A DNA stretch of 64,000 bases from Thiothrix winogradskyi. Lineage in GTDB: Bacteria; Pseudomonadota; Gammaproteobacteria; Thiotrichales; Thiotrichaceae. Below are positions 16,914 through 26,037 of the stretch, piece after piece. The first letter of the stretch is position 1. Each line of letters begins with the position of its first letter. Position numbers and translations under genes: made by a program. The notes below the pieces were generated by a model. That model was not told where the DNA came from. It saw only the letters and a list, made by a program, of their open reading frames with translations, and did not search any database. The DNA is taken from NCBI RefSeq assembly GCF_021650935.1, contig NZ_CP091244.1:1-64000 (forward strand), read 5' to 3'.

Positions 16914-18044
16914 ATGGTGAGCAAAAACAAGACGGGATTACCCGCCGCCCTGCTGTTATTACCCCTAGGCTTACTGACGGGTGTTGCCCGTGCCGACTAT
17001 GGCTATAACCTGCCAGAACCCGCAGCCACCCTGACGCAGGAAATCTTTGACCTACACATGCTGACCACCATCGTTGGCACCATCATCATGGTGATTGTCA
17101 CGGCAATGATTGTGTATGCGCTGTATGCCTTCCGCCACGACAAGGGCGCAGTGCCGGATCAGGAGTTTCACAATAGCTGGTTTGGGCAATGGGCGTGGGT
17201 ACTTGTACCCGTGATTGTCTTGGGCATCGACCTCAGCATTGCCAGCTCTGCTTCTTCCACCCTCAGTTCCGTTGAAGACCGCAGCAAAGCCGATGTCACC
17301 GTGAAAGTGATCGGTTCGCAATGGAAATGGACATACGAATACATGGATGACGGCATCAAGGTCGTCAGCAATCTGAAAAAACTCGAACCCACCGACCCCT
17401 TGTACCTGCGTGATGTTGATGACCCCTTGGTATTACCGACCGGGCAGCGGGTACGTTTCCTGCTGACCTCTTCTGACGTGCTGCATAACTGGGGCATTGC
17501 CGAAATTGTGCCAAAAAAGATCAATATTCCCGGCTATATCAACGAAACCTGGACGCACATCACCAAGGAAGGCACTTACCGTGGGCAATGCTACGAAAAC
17601 TGCGGTGCAGGTCATGCCTTCATGCCAGCGGTCGTGCGGGCAGTCAGCCCAGCGGAATACCAGCAATGGAAAACCGAGCGCAAAACCCAGCACGCACAAG
17701 CCGCTGCCGAAGCTTCTTCCGACAAGGTATGGGCAAAAGAGGAGTTGATGGCAAAAGGGCAAGAGGTTTACACCAAGAACTGTCTGGCCTGCCACCAAGC
17801 TCAAGGGCAAGGCATCCCCGGTGTATTCCCGGCTCTGGCAGGCGGGAAAATAACCAATGGTGCAGGTGCGGCTGCCGACCACATCAATATCGTGGTGAAA
17901 GGCAAGACGGGTACGGCGATGGCAGCTTGGGGGCCACAACTGAATGATTTGGACATTGCAGCAGTCGTGACATTCGAGCGCAATTCATGGGGCAATACGG
18001 CGGGTGATGTCGTGCAGCCCAAAGACATAAAAGCAGCACGCTAA
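16914..18044 (+). CDS. coxB: Cytochrome c oxidase subunit II with fused cytochrome c domain
   Basis: A 376-residue subunit: signal peptide, two membrane helices, a periplasmic cupredoxin domain and a C-terminal cytochrome c domain. The Cu_A ligands are visible in YRGQCYENCGAGHAFM (Cys226, Cys230, His234, Met237), and the heme c site is CLACH at residues 290-294. This caa3-like tail allows direct electron entry. The ATG at 16914 is preceded by AGGAGG; the ORF extends a few codons upstream without support. Heads the coxB-coxA-cox11-coxC operon. Confidence 0.96.
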   Translation: MVSKNKTGLPAALLLLPLGLLTGVARADYGYNLPEPAATLTQEIFDLHMLTTIVGTIIMVIVTAMIVYALYAFRHDKGAVPDQEFHNSWFGQWAWVLVPVIVLGIDLSIASSASSTLSSVEDRSKADVTVKVIGSQWKWTYEYMDDGIKVVSNLKKLEPTDPLYLRDVDDPLVLPTGQRVRFLLTSSDVLHNWGIAEIVPKKINIPGYINETWTHITKEGTYRGQCYENCGAGHAFMPAVVRAVSPAEYQQWKTERKTQHAQAAAEASSDKVWAKEELMAKGQEVYTKNCLACHQAQGQGIPGVFPALAGGKITNGAGAAADHINIVVKGKTGTAMAAWGPQLNDLDIAAVVTFERNSWGNTAGDVVQPKDIKAAR

Positions 18045-18059
18045 CGGAGGAGTTTGACC

Positions 18060-19676
18060 ATGAGTGTAGCCACAGCACACGACGACCATCACGATTCTCA
18101 TGATCACGGGCCACCCAAAGGCTGGCAACGTTGGGTATACAGCACCAACCATAAAGACATTGGCACGATGTACCTGTTTTTTGCCTTGTTCATGCTGTTT
18201 TTCGGCGGGGCAATGGCGATGTACATCCGGGCGGAATTGTTCATGCCGGGAGTGCAGCTTGCCAACCCGGATTTCTATAACAATATGGTGACTGACCATG
18301 CGCTGGTGATGGTGTTCGGGATGGTCATGCCTGCGGCGGCAGGGATGGCAAACTGGATGATTCCCTTGATGATTGGTGCGCCGGATATGGCATTGCCACG
18401 CTTGAACAACCTGAGCTTCTGGTTGTTGCCTGCGGCTGCGATCATGCTGATTTTATCAATCCTCGCACCTTACTTGTTTCCGGGGACTGGCGGGCCAGTA
18501 AATACGGGCTGGACCTTGTTACCGCCGCTGTCGATCCAGAACGGGATTGGCATGGATTTCACCATTTTTGCGATTCACATGCTGGGGATTTCCTCGATTC
18601 TGGCATCCATCAATATCGTGACCACCATCCTGAACATGCGTGCACCCACTATGACCATGATGAAAATGCCGCTGTTTGTATGGGCATGGTTCTTTACCGC
18701 CTTGCTGCTGATTGCGGTAATGCCGGTGCTGGCGGGTGCTGTGACCATGCTGCTGTTTGACCGCCATTTTGGTACGTCATTCTTTGATGCGGCTGGCGGT
18801 GGCGACCCGATTTTGTTCCAGCATCTGTTCTGGTTCTTTGGGCATCCTGAAGTGTATGTATTGCTGCTGCCATCCATCGGGGTTTTGGGTCTGGTGATTC
18901 CGACTTTTGCCCGCAAGCCGTTGTTTGGCTACAAAGCGCTGGTGTATGGCATGGGCGTGTTGGCAGTGTTGGGGATGGTGGTATGGGCACATCATCAGTA
19001 CACCATTGGCATGTCATTGTGGGCAACCAATTATTTCATGATTGGCACGATCCTGATTTCGATCCCGGTGGGGCTGATGTTGATGAACTTCATTTTCACC
19101 ATGTGGCGCGGCTCGATGACGTTTGAAACGCCGATGCTATTCGGGATTGCGATCATCCTGATGTTCTCGTTTGCAGGTGTAACCGGGGTCATGCTGGCGG
19201 TAGTTCCGGCGGACATGCAGTACCACGATACCATGTTTGTGGTGGCGCATTTCCATTACGCGCTGATACCGGGGGCGGTGTTTGGCTTGTACGCGGGTGT
19301 GTTCTACTGGCTGCCGAAATGGACGGGACATATGTATGACGAGCGTCTGGGCAAGATTTTCTTCTGGTGGACAACCATTTCGTTCAACATCACCTTCTTC
19401 CCGCAGCATTTCTCCGGCTTGGCGGGAATGCCCCGGCGGATTGTGGATTACAGCATCCAATACACCGAATTCAACGTGATTTCCAGTATTGGTGGTTTCC
19501 TGTTCGGGCTGTCGCATTTGCTGTTCCTGTACATCATTATTCAGACGATTCGTGGTGGGCAAAAAGCACCTGATAAACCGTGGGAAGGCTCCCAGATCGG
19601 CACGCCGGGGCTGGAGTGGACATTGCCATCTCCCCCACCGTTCCACAGCTTCACGCAAGCACCGGTGGTGAAATAA
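18060..19676 (+). CDS. ctaD: Cytochrome c oxidase subunit I
   Basis: A 538-residue 12-helix A-family heme-copper oxidase catalytic subunit. The active-site features are complete: GHPEVY (His262 to Tyr266, Cu_B His and cross-linked Tyr), the HH pair at 311-312 (WAHHQYT), the D-channel start in NMVTDHALVM, and the heme ligands in VVAHFHYALIPG. K-channel residues lie in MSLWATNYF and neighbours. The ATG at 18060 with GGAGGAG upstream is preferred to the TTG two codons earlier. The stop overlaps the next small gene by one base. Confidence 0.97.
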   Translation: MSVATAHDDHHDSHDHGPPKGWQRWVYSTNHKDIGTMYLFFALFMLFFGGAMAMYIRAELFMPGVQLANPDFYNNMVTDHALVMVFGMVMPAAAGMANWMIPLMIGAPDMALPRLNNLSFWLLPAAAIMLILSILAPYLFPGTGGPVNTGWTLLPPLSIQNGIGMDFTIFAIHMLGISSILASINIVTTILNMRAPTMTMMKMPLFVWAWFFTALLLIAVMPVLAGAVTMLLFDRHFGTSFFDAAGGGDPILFQHLFWFFGHPEVYVLLLPSIGVLGLVIPTFARKPLFGYKALVYGMGVLAVLGMVVWAHHQYTIGMSLWATNYFMIGTILISIPVGLMLMNFIFTMWRGSMTFETPMLFGIAIILMFSFAGVTGVMLAVVPADMQYHDTMFVVAHFHYALIPGAVFGLYAGVFYWLPKWTGHMYDERLGKIFFWWTTISFNITFFPQHFSGLAGMPRRIVDYSIQYTEFNVISSIGGFLFGLSHLLFLYIIIQTIRGGQKAPDKPWEGSQIGTPGLEWTLPSPPPFHSFTQAPVVK

Positions 19677-19813
19677 TGAAACAGCCCGATGATGACAAAC
19701 TGCGTAAAGCCAATCTGCGGATCGCGATTATCCTAGGGGCAATTGCACTGCTGGCGATGGCGTATTCGTTCGTGTTTCTGCCCAAAGTGCTGAGCGGAGG
19801 CGTAGTGCCATGA
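19676..19813 (+). CDS. Small single-helix oxidase-locus protein (45 residues)
   Basis: Starts with the ATG that overlaps the ctaD stop (TAATG) and ends overlapping cox11 (ATGA). The sequence is a short polar N-terminus (MKQPDDDKLRKANLR), one membrane helix of about 20 residues (IAIILGAIALLAMAYSFVF) and a short tail. Small proteins of this kind lie between ctaD and cox11 in many proteobacteria and are annotated as cytochrome oxidase small assembly proteins. Translation is very likely because of the double overlap. Confidence 0.75.
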   Translation: MKQPDDDKLRKANLRIAIILGAIALLAMAYSFVFLPKVLSGGVVP

Positions 19814-20424
19814 ATACCGACACACCCATTGCCCCAGCCGAACAACTGGCTGCCAAAAACCGCAAGGTCATACGCCGTTTGTGGCTGGTGGTGCTGGGCA
19901 TGTTTGGCTTTGGCTTTGCGATGGTTCCCCTATACCAGTGGGCATGTGAAGTCGGCGGCATTAACGGCGTAGCGGGCAGACCTGCCGGGCGGGTGGCGGA
20001 GGCGGTGGTTGTACCGGTCGATACCAGTCGCCTGATTACCGTGCAGTTTGATTCCACTGTCAATAGTGGCTTGCCGTGGGAATTCCACCCGATGGAGCGG
20101 CAGAAGCAAGTGCATCCGGGGCAACAGGTGGCTACGAAATATTACGTCAAAAACCTGTCAGATCAGCCCATTGTTGCGCAAGCCGTGCCGGGCGTAACCC
20201 CTTGGCAAGTGACCCAGCACCTCAACAAGCTCGAATGTTTCTGTTTTACCCAGCAAACCCTGCAACCGGGGGAAGCGCGGGAAATGCCGGTGTATTTCAT
20301 GATTGACCCGGCAGTCGACAAACAATACGAAACGGTCACGCTGTCATACACGTTTATGAACATTGACCGTGACGCTGCCCCCAAACCCGAACACCACGCG
20401 GCGATGACGAGGAGAATCCCATGA
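19810..20424 (+). CDS. cox11: Cytochrome c oxidase assembly protein Cox11/CtaG
   Basis: A 204-residue membrane-anchored copper chaperone that delivers Cu to the Cu_B site of subunit I. One N-terminal helix (VVLGMFGFGFAMVPLYQW) is followed by the periplasmic immunoglobulin-like domain with the copper-binding CFCF motif (LECFCFTQQTL) and PVYFMIDPAVD. It overlaps the small upstream gene by 4 bp and coxC by 4 bp. Normal length. Confidence 0.96.
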   Translation: MNTDTPIAPAEQLAAKNRKVIRRLWLVVLGMFGFGFAMVPLYQWACEVGGINGVAGRPAGRVAEAVVVPVDTSRLITVQFDSTVNSGLPWEFHPMERQKQVHPGQQVATKYYVKNLSDQPIVAQAVPGVTPWQVTQHLNKLECFCFTQQTLQPGEAREMPVYFMIDPAVDKQYETVTLSYTFMNIDRDAAPKPEHHAAMTRRIP

Positions 20425-21314
20425 GCCATGCAACCCACTCGGATCAAGACGCTTATTTCATCCCCGATCCCAGCCCTTGGCCGATTGTGGCGGTTGCCAG
20501 CGTATTTCTGACGTTTTTAGGGCTGATTTTCCTGATCAATGACATGGGGTTGGCGGGCAGCCTGATTATGGTGACAGGGTTTGCGATCCTAGCGTATCTG
20601 TTTCAAGGCTGGTTTGGAACGGTGATCGACGAGAGCCTGACGGGGAAATACAACGGCAAGGTTGACCGTTCCTTCCGGCAAGGGATGTTTTGGTTCATCA
20701 CTTCCGAAGCGGCGTTTTTCATTACCTTTTTCGGTTGCCTGTATTACCTGCGCAATATCACCCTGCCTTGGCTAGGTGGAGAGGGGCAACTGGCAAGCTC
20801 GAATATCCTCTGGGAAGGCTTCCAGTACAGTTGGCCGTTGCTGAACCTGCCGGATGCGGATACCACCAAGTACGTAGGAGCCAAGGAAGCGATGGGGCCG
20901 TGGGGTTTGCCATTCCTGAATACCATCATTTTGCTGACCAGCGGTGTCACCCTGACTTGGGCGCACTGGGGTCTGAAAAAGAACAATAACAAGCAACTGG
21001 TGCGGGGATTGATTATGACCATCGCGCTGGGGGTGCTGTTCTTTTGCGTGCAAAGCTATGAATACTGGCACGCTTATCAGGATCTGGGCTTAACCCTGAA
21101 TGCCGGGGTCTACGGCTCGACCTTTTACATGCTGACTGGCTTCCACGGGCTGCATGTCACCATTGGTACGATCATGCTGATTGTGATTGCGGTGCGCAGC
21201 GCCCGCCACCATTTCACCGAGCACAACCACTTCGCGTTTGAAGCGGTTGCGTGGTATTGGCACTTTGTCGACGTGGTGTGGATTGCCTTGTTTATCTTCG
21301 TGTACTGGTTGTAG
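20421..21314 (+). CDS. ctaE: Cytochrome c oxidase subunit III
   Basis: A 297-residue seven-helix subunit III. Typical segments: YFIPDPSPWPIVA, RQGMFWFITSEAAFFITFF (Glu in helix III), GFHGLHVTIGT, and EAVAWYWHFVDVVWIALF with the conserved Trp-His near the C-terminus. Last gene of the translationally coupled coxBA-cox11-coxC block; a small convergent gene begins 9 bp after the stop. Confidence 0.96.
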   Translation: MSHATHSDQDAYFIPDPSPWPIVAVASVFLTFLGLIFLINDMGLAGSLIMVTGFAILAYLFQGWFGTVIDESLTGKYNGKVDRSFRQGMFWFITSEAAFFITFFGCLYYLRNITLPWLGGEGQLASSNILWEGFQYSWPLLNLPDADTTKYVGAKEAMGPWGLPFLNTIILLTSGVTLTWAHWGLKKNNNKQLVRGLIMTIALGVLFFCVQSYEYWHAYQDLGLTLNAGVYGSTFYMLTGFHGLHVTIGTIMLIVIAVRSARHHFTEHNHFAFEAVAWYWHFVDVVWIALFIFVYWL

Positions 21315-21323
21315 GGGAACTGC

Positions 21324-21533
21324 TCACCCCGCGACACCGTGCGGGGTGATTTGCCCGGTCAGGTAGCCGACGATTAACAGGCAAATGAGGAACACTGATA
21401 ACGCTACCCGCGTGGTCAGCGAAGTGACAACCCGGTTGGAGTTACCGTTGTCCTTAGCAAGGAAGAACACACCGGAAAACAGGCTGATCAGGATCAGCAG
21501 CAGATTGATAACGATCAGCACTTTAAACCACAT
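21324..21533 (-). CDS. DUF2909 twin-helix membrane protein
   Basis: A 69-residue protein with two membrane helices (VLIVINLLLILISLFSGVFF and VALSVFLICLLIVGYL) joined by a polar loop KDNGNSNRVVTSLTTR. This is the DUF2909 / twin transmembrane pattern known from oxidase loci. It is the only gene on the minus strand inside the forward operon, convergent with coxC and divergent from surf1, whose TTG start lies 16 bp away. Confidence 0.8.
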   Translation of the reverse strand: MWFKVLIVINLLLILISLFSGVFFLAKDNGNSNRVVTSLTTRVALSVFLICLLIVGYLTGQITPHGVAG

Positions 21534-21548
21534 GCAGGAGTCTCCCGT

Positions 21549-22298
21549 TTGTTACAGCACAGTGAAAACATCAGTATAACCGCAAGTTACCAGTTTCGGG
21601 CGTCGGTTTTTACCACGCTGCTGACGGTGGTGGCGGTAGGGGTGTTTACGTCATTGGCAGTGTGGCAATACCAGCGGGCAGTTTACAAGGAACAGATGGC
21701 GCAAGCGGTGATGCAACAGGTGGACTTACCTGCGCTTGCACTTGCGCAAACCGGCGTGGACTGGCCTGCACAGCGTTTCCGCGCTGCCCGTGTCGGCGGG
21801 ACATGGGACAACAGCCAGACCGTGTTACTGGACAATATCGTGCAACATGGCAAGGCAGGTTATCACGTGATTACCCCGTTGCGGCTTGCCAGCGGGCAAT
21901 GGGTGTTGGTGAACCGTGGCTGGGTGGCAGTGGGTGCAGACCGTCAGCAATTACCCGCCATCAGTGCGCCGACGGGGGAAGTGCAAGTGGAAGGCACACT
22001 GGATATGCCGCGTTCCAAGCCAGTCTTCCTGTTTGGCGATATTGCTGCCGATGTCGAAGGCAACCAGCGCTGGTTGTATCTGGATGTGGCGCGTTTCGGG
22101 CAAAAGCTGGGGGTTAGCCTGCCACCTTACCTGCTGTTACAAACCTCTGCGGCGGATGACGGTTTGAACCGCAACTGGCCGGTCTATGCCAACAAGGCAG
22201 GAATGCACATCGGTTACAGCATCCAGTGGGCGGCGTTCGCGCTGATGGTGCTGATTGCCTACCTGTACATGAATACTCATCGAAAGGATAAAGCATGA
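21549..22298 (+). CDS. SURF1 family oxidase assembly protein
   Basis: A 249-residue protein with an N-terminal helix (VFTTLLTVVAVGVFTSLAVWQ), a periplasmic domain and a C-terminal helix (WAAFALMVLIAYLYM). Signature stretches are QRFRAARVGGTWD, GKAGYHVITPLRL, VLVNRGWVA and RNWPVYANKAGMHIGYSIQW. SURF1 assists heme A insertion into subunit I. The predicted start is TTG at 21549, preceded by AGGAG at 21536-21540 with 8-bp spacing; no ATG lies nearby. Overlaps the next gene by 4 bp. Confidence 0.93.
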   Translation: MLQHSENISITASYQFRASVFTTLLTVVAVGVFTSLAVWQYQRAVYKEQMAQAVMQQVDLPALALAQTGVDWPAQRFRAARVGGTWDNSQTVLLDNIVQHGKAGYHVITPLRLASGQWVLVNRGWVAVGADRQQLPAISAPTGEVQVEGTLDMPRSKPVFLFGDIAADVEGNQRWLYLDVARFGQKLGVSLPPYLLLQTSAADDGLNRNWPVYANKAGMHIGYSIQWAAFALMVLIAYLYMNTHRKDKA

Positions 22299-22918
22299 CG
22301 AGTGCTGTTGAGGGCGTTGCCCAGTCACCGAAACGCAGTAACCGCACCCTGTGGATTTTGATCGCAGTATGCGCGTTTCCGTATCTGGCGGGTTGGTTGT
22401 ATTTCCAGTTTCGGGCGGAATTGCCGGTGCCTGCAACCACCAATTTCGGCACGCTCCTATCTCCCGTGCGGGTAGTGGGGGATTTACCCTTGGTAGGGCT
22501 GGATGGTGCTACCTTCAATACAGCGGACTTGCGCGGCAAATGGGTGTTGATGACGCTGGCGGATTCGGCTTGTGCGGCTGCCTGCCAGAAAAACCTGTAC
22601 AACCTGCGTCAGGTCAGGAAGGCGATGGGCAATGAACGCCGCCGGGTAGAACGTCTCCTAGTAGTTACCCGCACTAGTCACCTGCCCGCCCTGCAACTAC
22701 AGTTAAAAGAACATGAAGGCATGAAAGTTGCCGTCGGGCCTGAGCCATCGGTGCAGCAATGGCAGGCAGTATTGCAAAACCCGAACCCGGTGGCTGAGGA
22801 TGGTCTTTACATCCTCGACCCTTTAGGCAATGTGATCATGTCGTATCCGCCTGATTTTAATGGGGAGTTGATTATCAAAGATTTACGCCGTCTGCTGAAA
22901 GTGTCGCAGGTGGGGTGA
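22295..22918 (+). CDS. SCO-like thioredoxin-fold oxidase assembly protein
   Basis: A 207-residue protein with one N-terminal membrane helix (TLWILIAVCAFPYLAGWLYF) and a thioredoxin-like domain. The redox motif is C-A-A-A-C in DSACAAACQKNL (C-x3-C as in SCO proteins), after LPLVGLDGATFNTADLRGKWVLM. The tail YILDPLGNVIMSYPP matches the SCO/AhpC-TSA end, but the metal-binding His of true SCO proteins is not evident in the corresponding place. Likely thiol or copper handling for Cu_A maturation; inferred from fold and position. Confidence 0.8.
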   Translation: MTSAVEGVAQSPKRSNRTLWILIAVCAFPYLAGWLYFQFRAELPVPATTNFGTLLSPVRVVGDLPLVGLDGATFNTADLRGKWVLMTLADSACAAACQKNLYNLRQVRKAMGNERRRVERLLVVTRTSHLPALQLQLKEHEGMKVAVGPEPSVQQWQAVLQNPNPVAEDGLYILDPLGNVIMSYPPDFNGELIIKDLRRLLKVSQVG

Positions 22919-22968
22919 GCTAAAGCCACACGGCTTTTATTTTAATAACGTTAGCAGGAGAAAGTGTT

Positions 22969-23751
22969 ATGGCCACAATTATGAGTACAGACCAAATTGC
23001 CGACGCTCCACCACGTCTGGTTGTGCGCAAGGTTGATTCCGATGCCTCCATGCGCTGGCTGAATGCCGGGATCAAGGATTTCAAAGCCGCGATGGGCGCA
23101 AGCATGGCCTATGGCATGGTCTACGTTGTCATAGGGTTAATCCTAGCCTGGATGACGTGGGAACAGCCCCTTTTCATCAGCTCACTGGTCACGGGCTTCC
23201 TGCTGATTGGCCCGGTTGTGGCAGTGGGTTTTTACTGCATCAGCCGCACTTTGGAACAGGGTGGCACACCGCATTTCATGCAAGGTATTGACGGGCTGCG
23301 TTTCAACGCACTCGGTCTGGCAAGTTTCGCCTTGGTGCTGGGTGTGCTGATGAGTATCTGGGCAGTGCTTTCCTCTCTGTCCGTCGCACTGTTTTTCAAC
23401 AACATCACCCTTGGCGGCAATCTTCTGGATACGTTGCTGGGGCATCCCAACTTCATTCCCTTCGTGCTGGTTTGGGCGTTGACGGGTGGTGCAGTGGCAG
23501 CGGTGGCGTTTGCGATCAGTGCGGTCTCTGTGCCGTTGATTACCGACAAGCGTGTGGATTTCATGACCGCGATGATCACCAGCGTTAAAGCCGTGCTGAA
23601 AAACCCCGGCGTGATGCTGAGTTGGGCATTCATTCTGGCAACCCTGATGTTCTTGGGCTTCATTTTCTTCTTTGTCGGCTTGGCGATTGCACTGCCGATT
23701 GCCGGTCATGCAAGCTGGCACGCTTACCGTGACTTGGTTACTGAAGAATAA
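22969..23751 (+). CDS. DUF2189 domain membrane protein
   Basis: A 260-residue protein with about six membrane helices in the DUF2189 pattern, including WLNAGIKDFKAAMGASMAYG near the N-terminus, FLLIGPVVAVGFYCISRTLE and IAGHASWHAYRDLV at the end. Family function is unknown; genes of this family sit near oxidase and heme genes. A paralogue with the same ending occurs at 26038-27057. The gene precedes ctaB by 26 bp on the same strand. Confidence 0.85.
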   Translation: MATIMSTDQIADAPPRLVVRKVDSDASMRWLNAGIKDFKAAMGASMAYGMVYVVIGLILAWMTWEQPLFISSLVTGFLLIGPVVAVGFYCISRTLEQGGTPHFMQGIDGLRFNALGLASFALVLGVLMSIWAVLSSLSVALFFNNITLGGNLLDTLLGHPNFIPFVLVWALTGGAVAAVAFAISAVSVPLITDKRVDFMTAMITSVKAVLKNPGVMLSWAFILATLMFLGFIFFFVGLAIALPIAGHASWHAYRDLVTEE

Positions 23752-23777
23752 GCCCTAACCCTGTTGGAGTATCGCCC

Positions 23778-24674
23778 ATGATCAATGTCGCCGCCCTTGA
23801 GGCAGGAATCAACTGGAAAGCGTATCTGTGCTTGTGCAAACTCAAGGTGGTAAGCCTGATTGTGTTCACCGCCTTGGTGGGGATGCTGCTCGCCACCCCA
23901 GATGCCGTACCACTGTCGACCCTGTTCTGGGGGTTGCTGGGAATTGGTTTGGGGGCTGCCTGCGGGGCGGCAATCAATCATATCGTTGACCAGAAAATTG
24001 ATGCGGTGATGAAGCGCACCGAACACCGCCCCCTGCCGCAGCAGCAACTGACCACCGCGCAAGCTTTGGTGTTTGCGGGTGGTTTGGGGGTGCTGTCAAT
24101 GTTCATTCTGGCGGTGATGGTCAATCCGCTGACCGCATGGCTGACGCTGGCATCAATGGTGGGTTACGCGGTGGTGTATACCCTGTACCTGAAGCGTTCC
24201 ACCCCGCACAATATCGTGCTGGGCGGCGCAGCAGGAGCAGCACCGCCGGTATTGGGCTGGACAGCCGTTACCGGGGAATTGCATACCGATGCGCTGTTAC
24301 TGTTCCTGATCATTTTCATCTGGACACCGCCGCATTTCTGGCCGCTGGCAATCAAGCGAGTGGAAGACTACCGCAAGGCGGGCATTCCAATGTTGCCGGT
24401 GACGCACGGGATTGCGTTTACCAAACTGAATATTGTGATCTATACACTGATGCTGATCGCGGTCACGCTCATGCCGTTTCTGACGCACATGAGCGGGGTG
24501 TTGTATCTGCTGGCAGCGTGTGGCTTAGGGGCTGGATTCCTGTATCACGCCCTCATCCTGTACCGCAGTGAAGGCGACCAGCACGCGATGAAAACCTTTG
24601 GGTATTCGATTTTCTATTTAAGTGCGCTGTTTATTGCCTTGTTGGTGGATCATTATTTGGCGGCGTGGTGGTAA
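23778..24674 (+). CDS. ctaB: Heme O synthase (protoheme IX farnesyltransferase)
   Basis: A 298-residue UbiA-family prenyltransferase that farnesylates heme B to heme O, the substrate of CtaA. Motifs: LCKLKVVSLIVFTALVGML, the Mg-binding AINHIVDQKIDAVMKRT (NxxxDxxxD type), HRPLP, and the second motif in RVEDYRKAGIPMLPV. Last gene of the forward operon; its 3' end overlaps the convergent heme-copper-oxidase-like gene by 22 bp. Confidence 0.96.
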   Translation: MINVAALEAGINWKAYLCLCKLKVVSLIVFTALVGMLLATPDAVPLSTLFWGLLGIGLGAACGAAINHIVDQKIDAVMKRTEHRPLPQQQLTTAQALVFAGGLGVLSMFILAVMVNPLTAWLTLASMVGYAVVYTLYLKRSTPHNIVLGGAAGAAPPVLGWTAVTGELHTDALLLFLIIFIWTPPHFWPLAIKRVEDYRKAGIPMLPVTHGIAFTKLNIVIYTLMLIAVTLMPFLTHMSGVLYLLAACGLGAGFLYHALILYRSEGDQHAMKTFGYSIFYLSALFIALLVDHYLAAWW

Positions 24675-26008
24675 ATTGGCTTGGCGTACATCGCCCGTAA
24701 CACCACCACCATGAAAATCCCCCCGCCAATCACGGCAATCAAACCACCCAGCCCCATCATGCCCATGCCGAGCACTTGGGGCAGGTTTTCCAAGCCTTGC
24801 GCTGCCCCTGCGGTCTTGCGCTGCACCCCGTAACCGCCCGACCACGCCAAGCCCAGAATGTGCATCAACTGCCCGCCACCGTAAATATACGGTTGCCAAG
24901 CTGCCCAGCGGGAGGTAGCCGCACGAAAACCCAGTTTCGGCAACAAGTAATACGTCACCCCCATGAAAGCCAGCGTTACCCCGACAATCGAGCCGTGGTA
25001 ATGCGCCGGAATCACCACATTCGCCCCATGAATCAGAAAACCAATAATCCCACCCGCCGCAAACAACAGGATCGAAGCATTCAAAGCATGACGCAATGGG
25101 CGCAAACCGCCATCCGCTACCCGCGTTGCCCGCAAGACTGCCACGACCACAACCACACCCAACGGTACTGACAACAAGCCGCCGTATTTCATCAAGTGGG
25201 TGAATGCCGCACGGTGTTCCGCCGACATGACATCGAATTGCCAGTAAATCAACGGCACTGCCACAACCGGCAACGCCACCAAACCCAGCAAGCCTTTGGC
25301 AACGGCAGGTGCAAGGCGCAGGCTAATGCCGCTGGCTTGCGCCAACCACAACCATGCCACCAACAGCAGCAGGGTATGGGTAAATTGCAGCACATGCCCG
25401 CTGCCCCAGAACAACACCTCATAAAAACCCTGCCCACTGGCTGAAGCAGGTATCTGAATAGCCGTGACCAGCAACGCCAGCACGGATGCTGCCGCCACCA
25501 GAATGCTCAAGTAAACCCCAAAAGCTGGCGCAGTCTCGTGCCGCGCCACCATCAAGGAGCGAATGACCAACCAAGTGAAACCCACCCCAAACACCGCCAG
25601 CCCACTCAGGAATACCGGCTGTTGCAACACCGGCACATAATTGTTCAACAGCGGATGCCCATCCCCCGTGAACGGCGACACCACGATCAAGAACGTTCCA
25701 ATGACTGTGATCACCAGAATGCTGTTATCCCACCACTGCGTAGCGAGTTGGCTATTAGCAGTCCACAACACCCCGGCAAAAGCGAGAAACCACACCAACA
25801 CCGACAGCACCACATGCACCACCAAAGCCGTGTGGAAAAAGTCCAGCCAAGGAATCACATCCTGCACCGCAGGCGTGCGTGACATTACCAACAGCAGGGA
25901 AAAAATCCCCGCTGCCAGCAACGCAAAAATCCCCAATTTCAGCCAATTAGCCGCCAAGGCGCGGGCGTGACCCTGTGGGTCAGGTAACAAAAACGATGTA
26001 ACTGCCAT
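24653..26008 (-). CDS. Divergent heme-copper oxidase subunit I-like protein
   Basis: A 451-residue, 12-helix protein of the COX1 superfamily. Helix II carries His59 and His65 (FFHTALVVHVVLS), helix VI has WGSGHVLQF (His205) and helix X keeps the AHYHGSIVG pair (His336, His338). At the position of the Cu_B histidine pair in helix VII (WAHHQ in the canonical subunit here) this protein reads LIYWQFD (Tyr255-Trp256), and the cross-linked Tyr after GH in helix VI is also absent. It may bind heme but probably not a canonical Cu_B. No companion subunit II or III lies beside it. Possible roles: assembly factor, quinol/NO-related or sensing function; unproven. Confidence 0.78.
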   Translation of the reverse strand: MAVTSFLLPDPQGHARALAANWLKLGIFALLAAGIFSLLLVMSRTPAVQDVIPWLDFFHTALVVHVVLSVLVWFLAFAGVLWTANSQLATQWWDNSILVITVIGTFLIVVSPFTGDGHPLLNNYVPVLQQPVFLSGLAVFGVGFTWLVIRSLMVARHETAPAFGVYLSILVAAASVLALLVTAIQIPASASGQGFYEVLFWGSGHVLQFTHTLLLLVAWLWLAQASGISLRLAPAVAKGLLGLVALPVVAVPLIYWQFDVMSAEHRAAFTHLMKYGGLLSVPLGVVVVVAVLRATRVADGGLRPLRHALNASILLFAAGGIIGFLIHGANVVIPAHYHGSIVGVTLAFMGVTYYLLPKLGFRAATSRWAAWQPYIYGGGQLMHILGLAWSGGYGVQRKTAGAAQGLENLPQVLGMGMMGLGGLIAVIGGGIFMVVVLRAMYAKPIYHHAAK

Positions 26009-26037
26009 GTATTTCCTTAGTGGGAATTTATTGAGAT

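Noticed and set aside
18519..19026. Long minus-strand ORFs inside ctaD
   Set aside because: The plus-strand subunit I is complete and conserved; the minus-strand frames are shadows rich in His, Gln and Pro.
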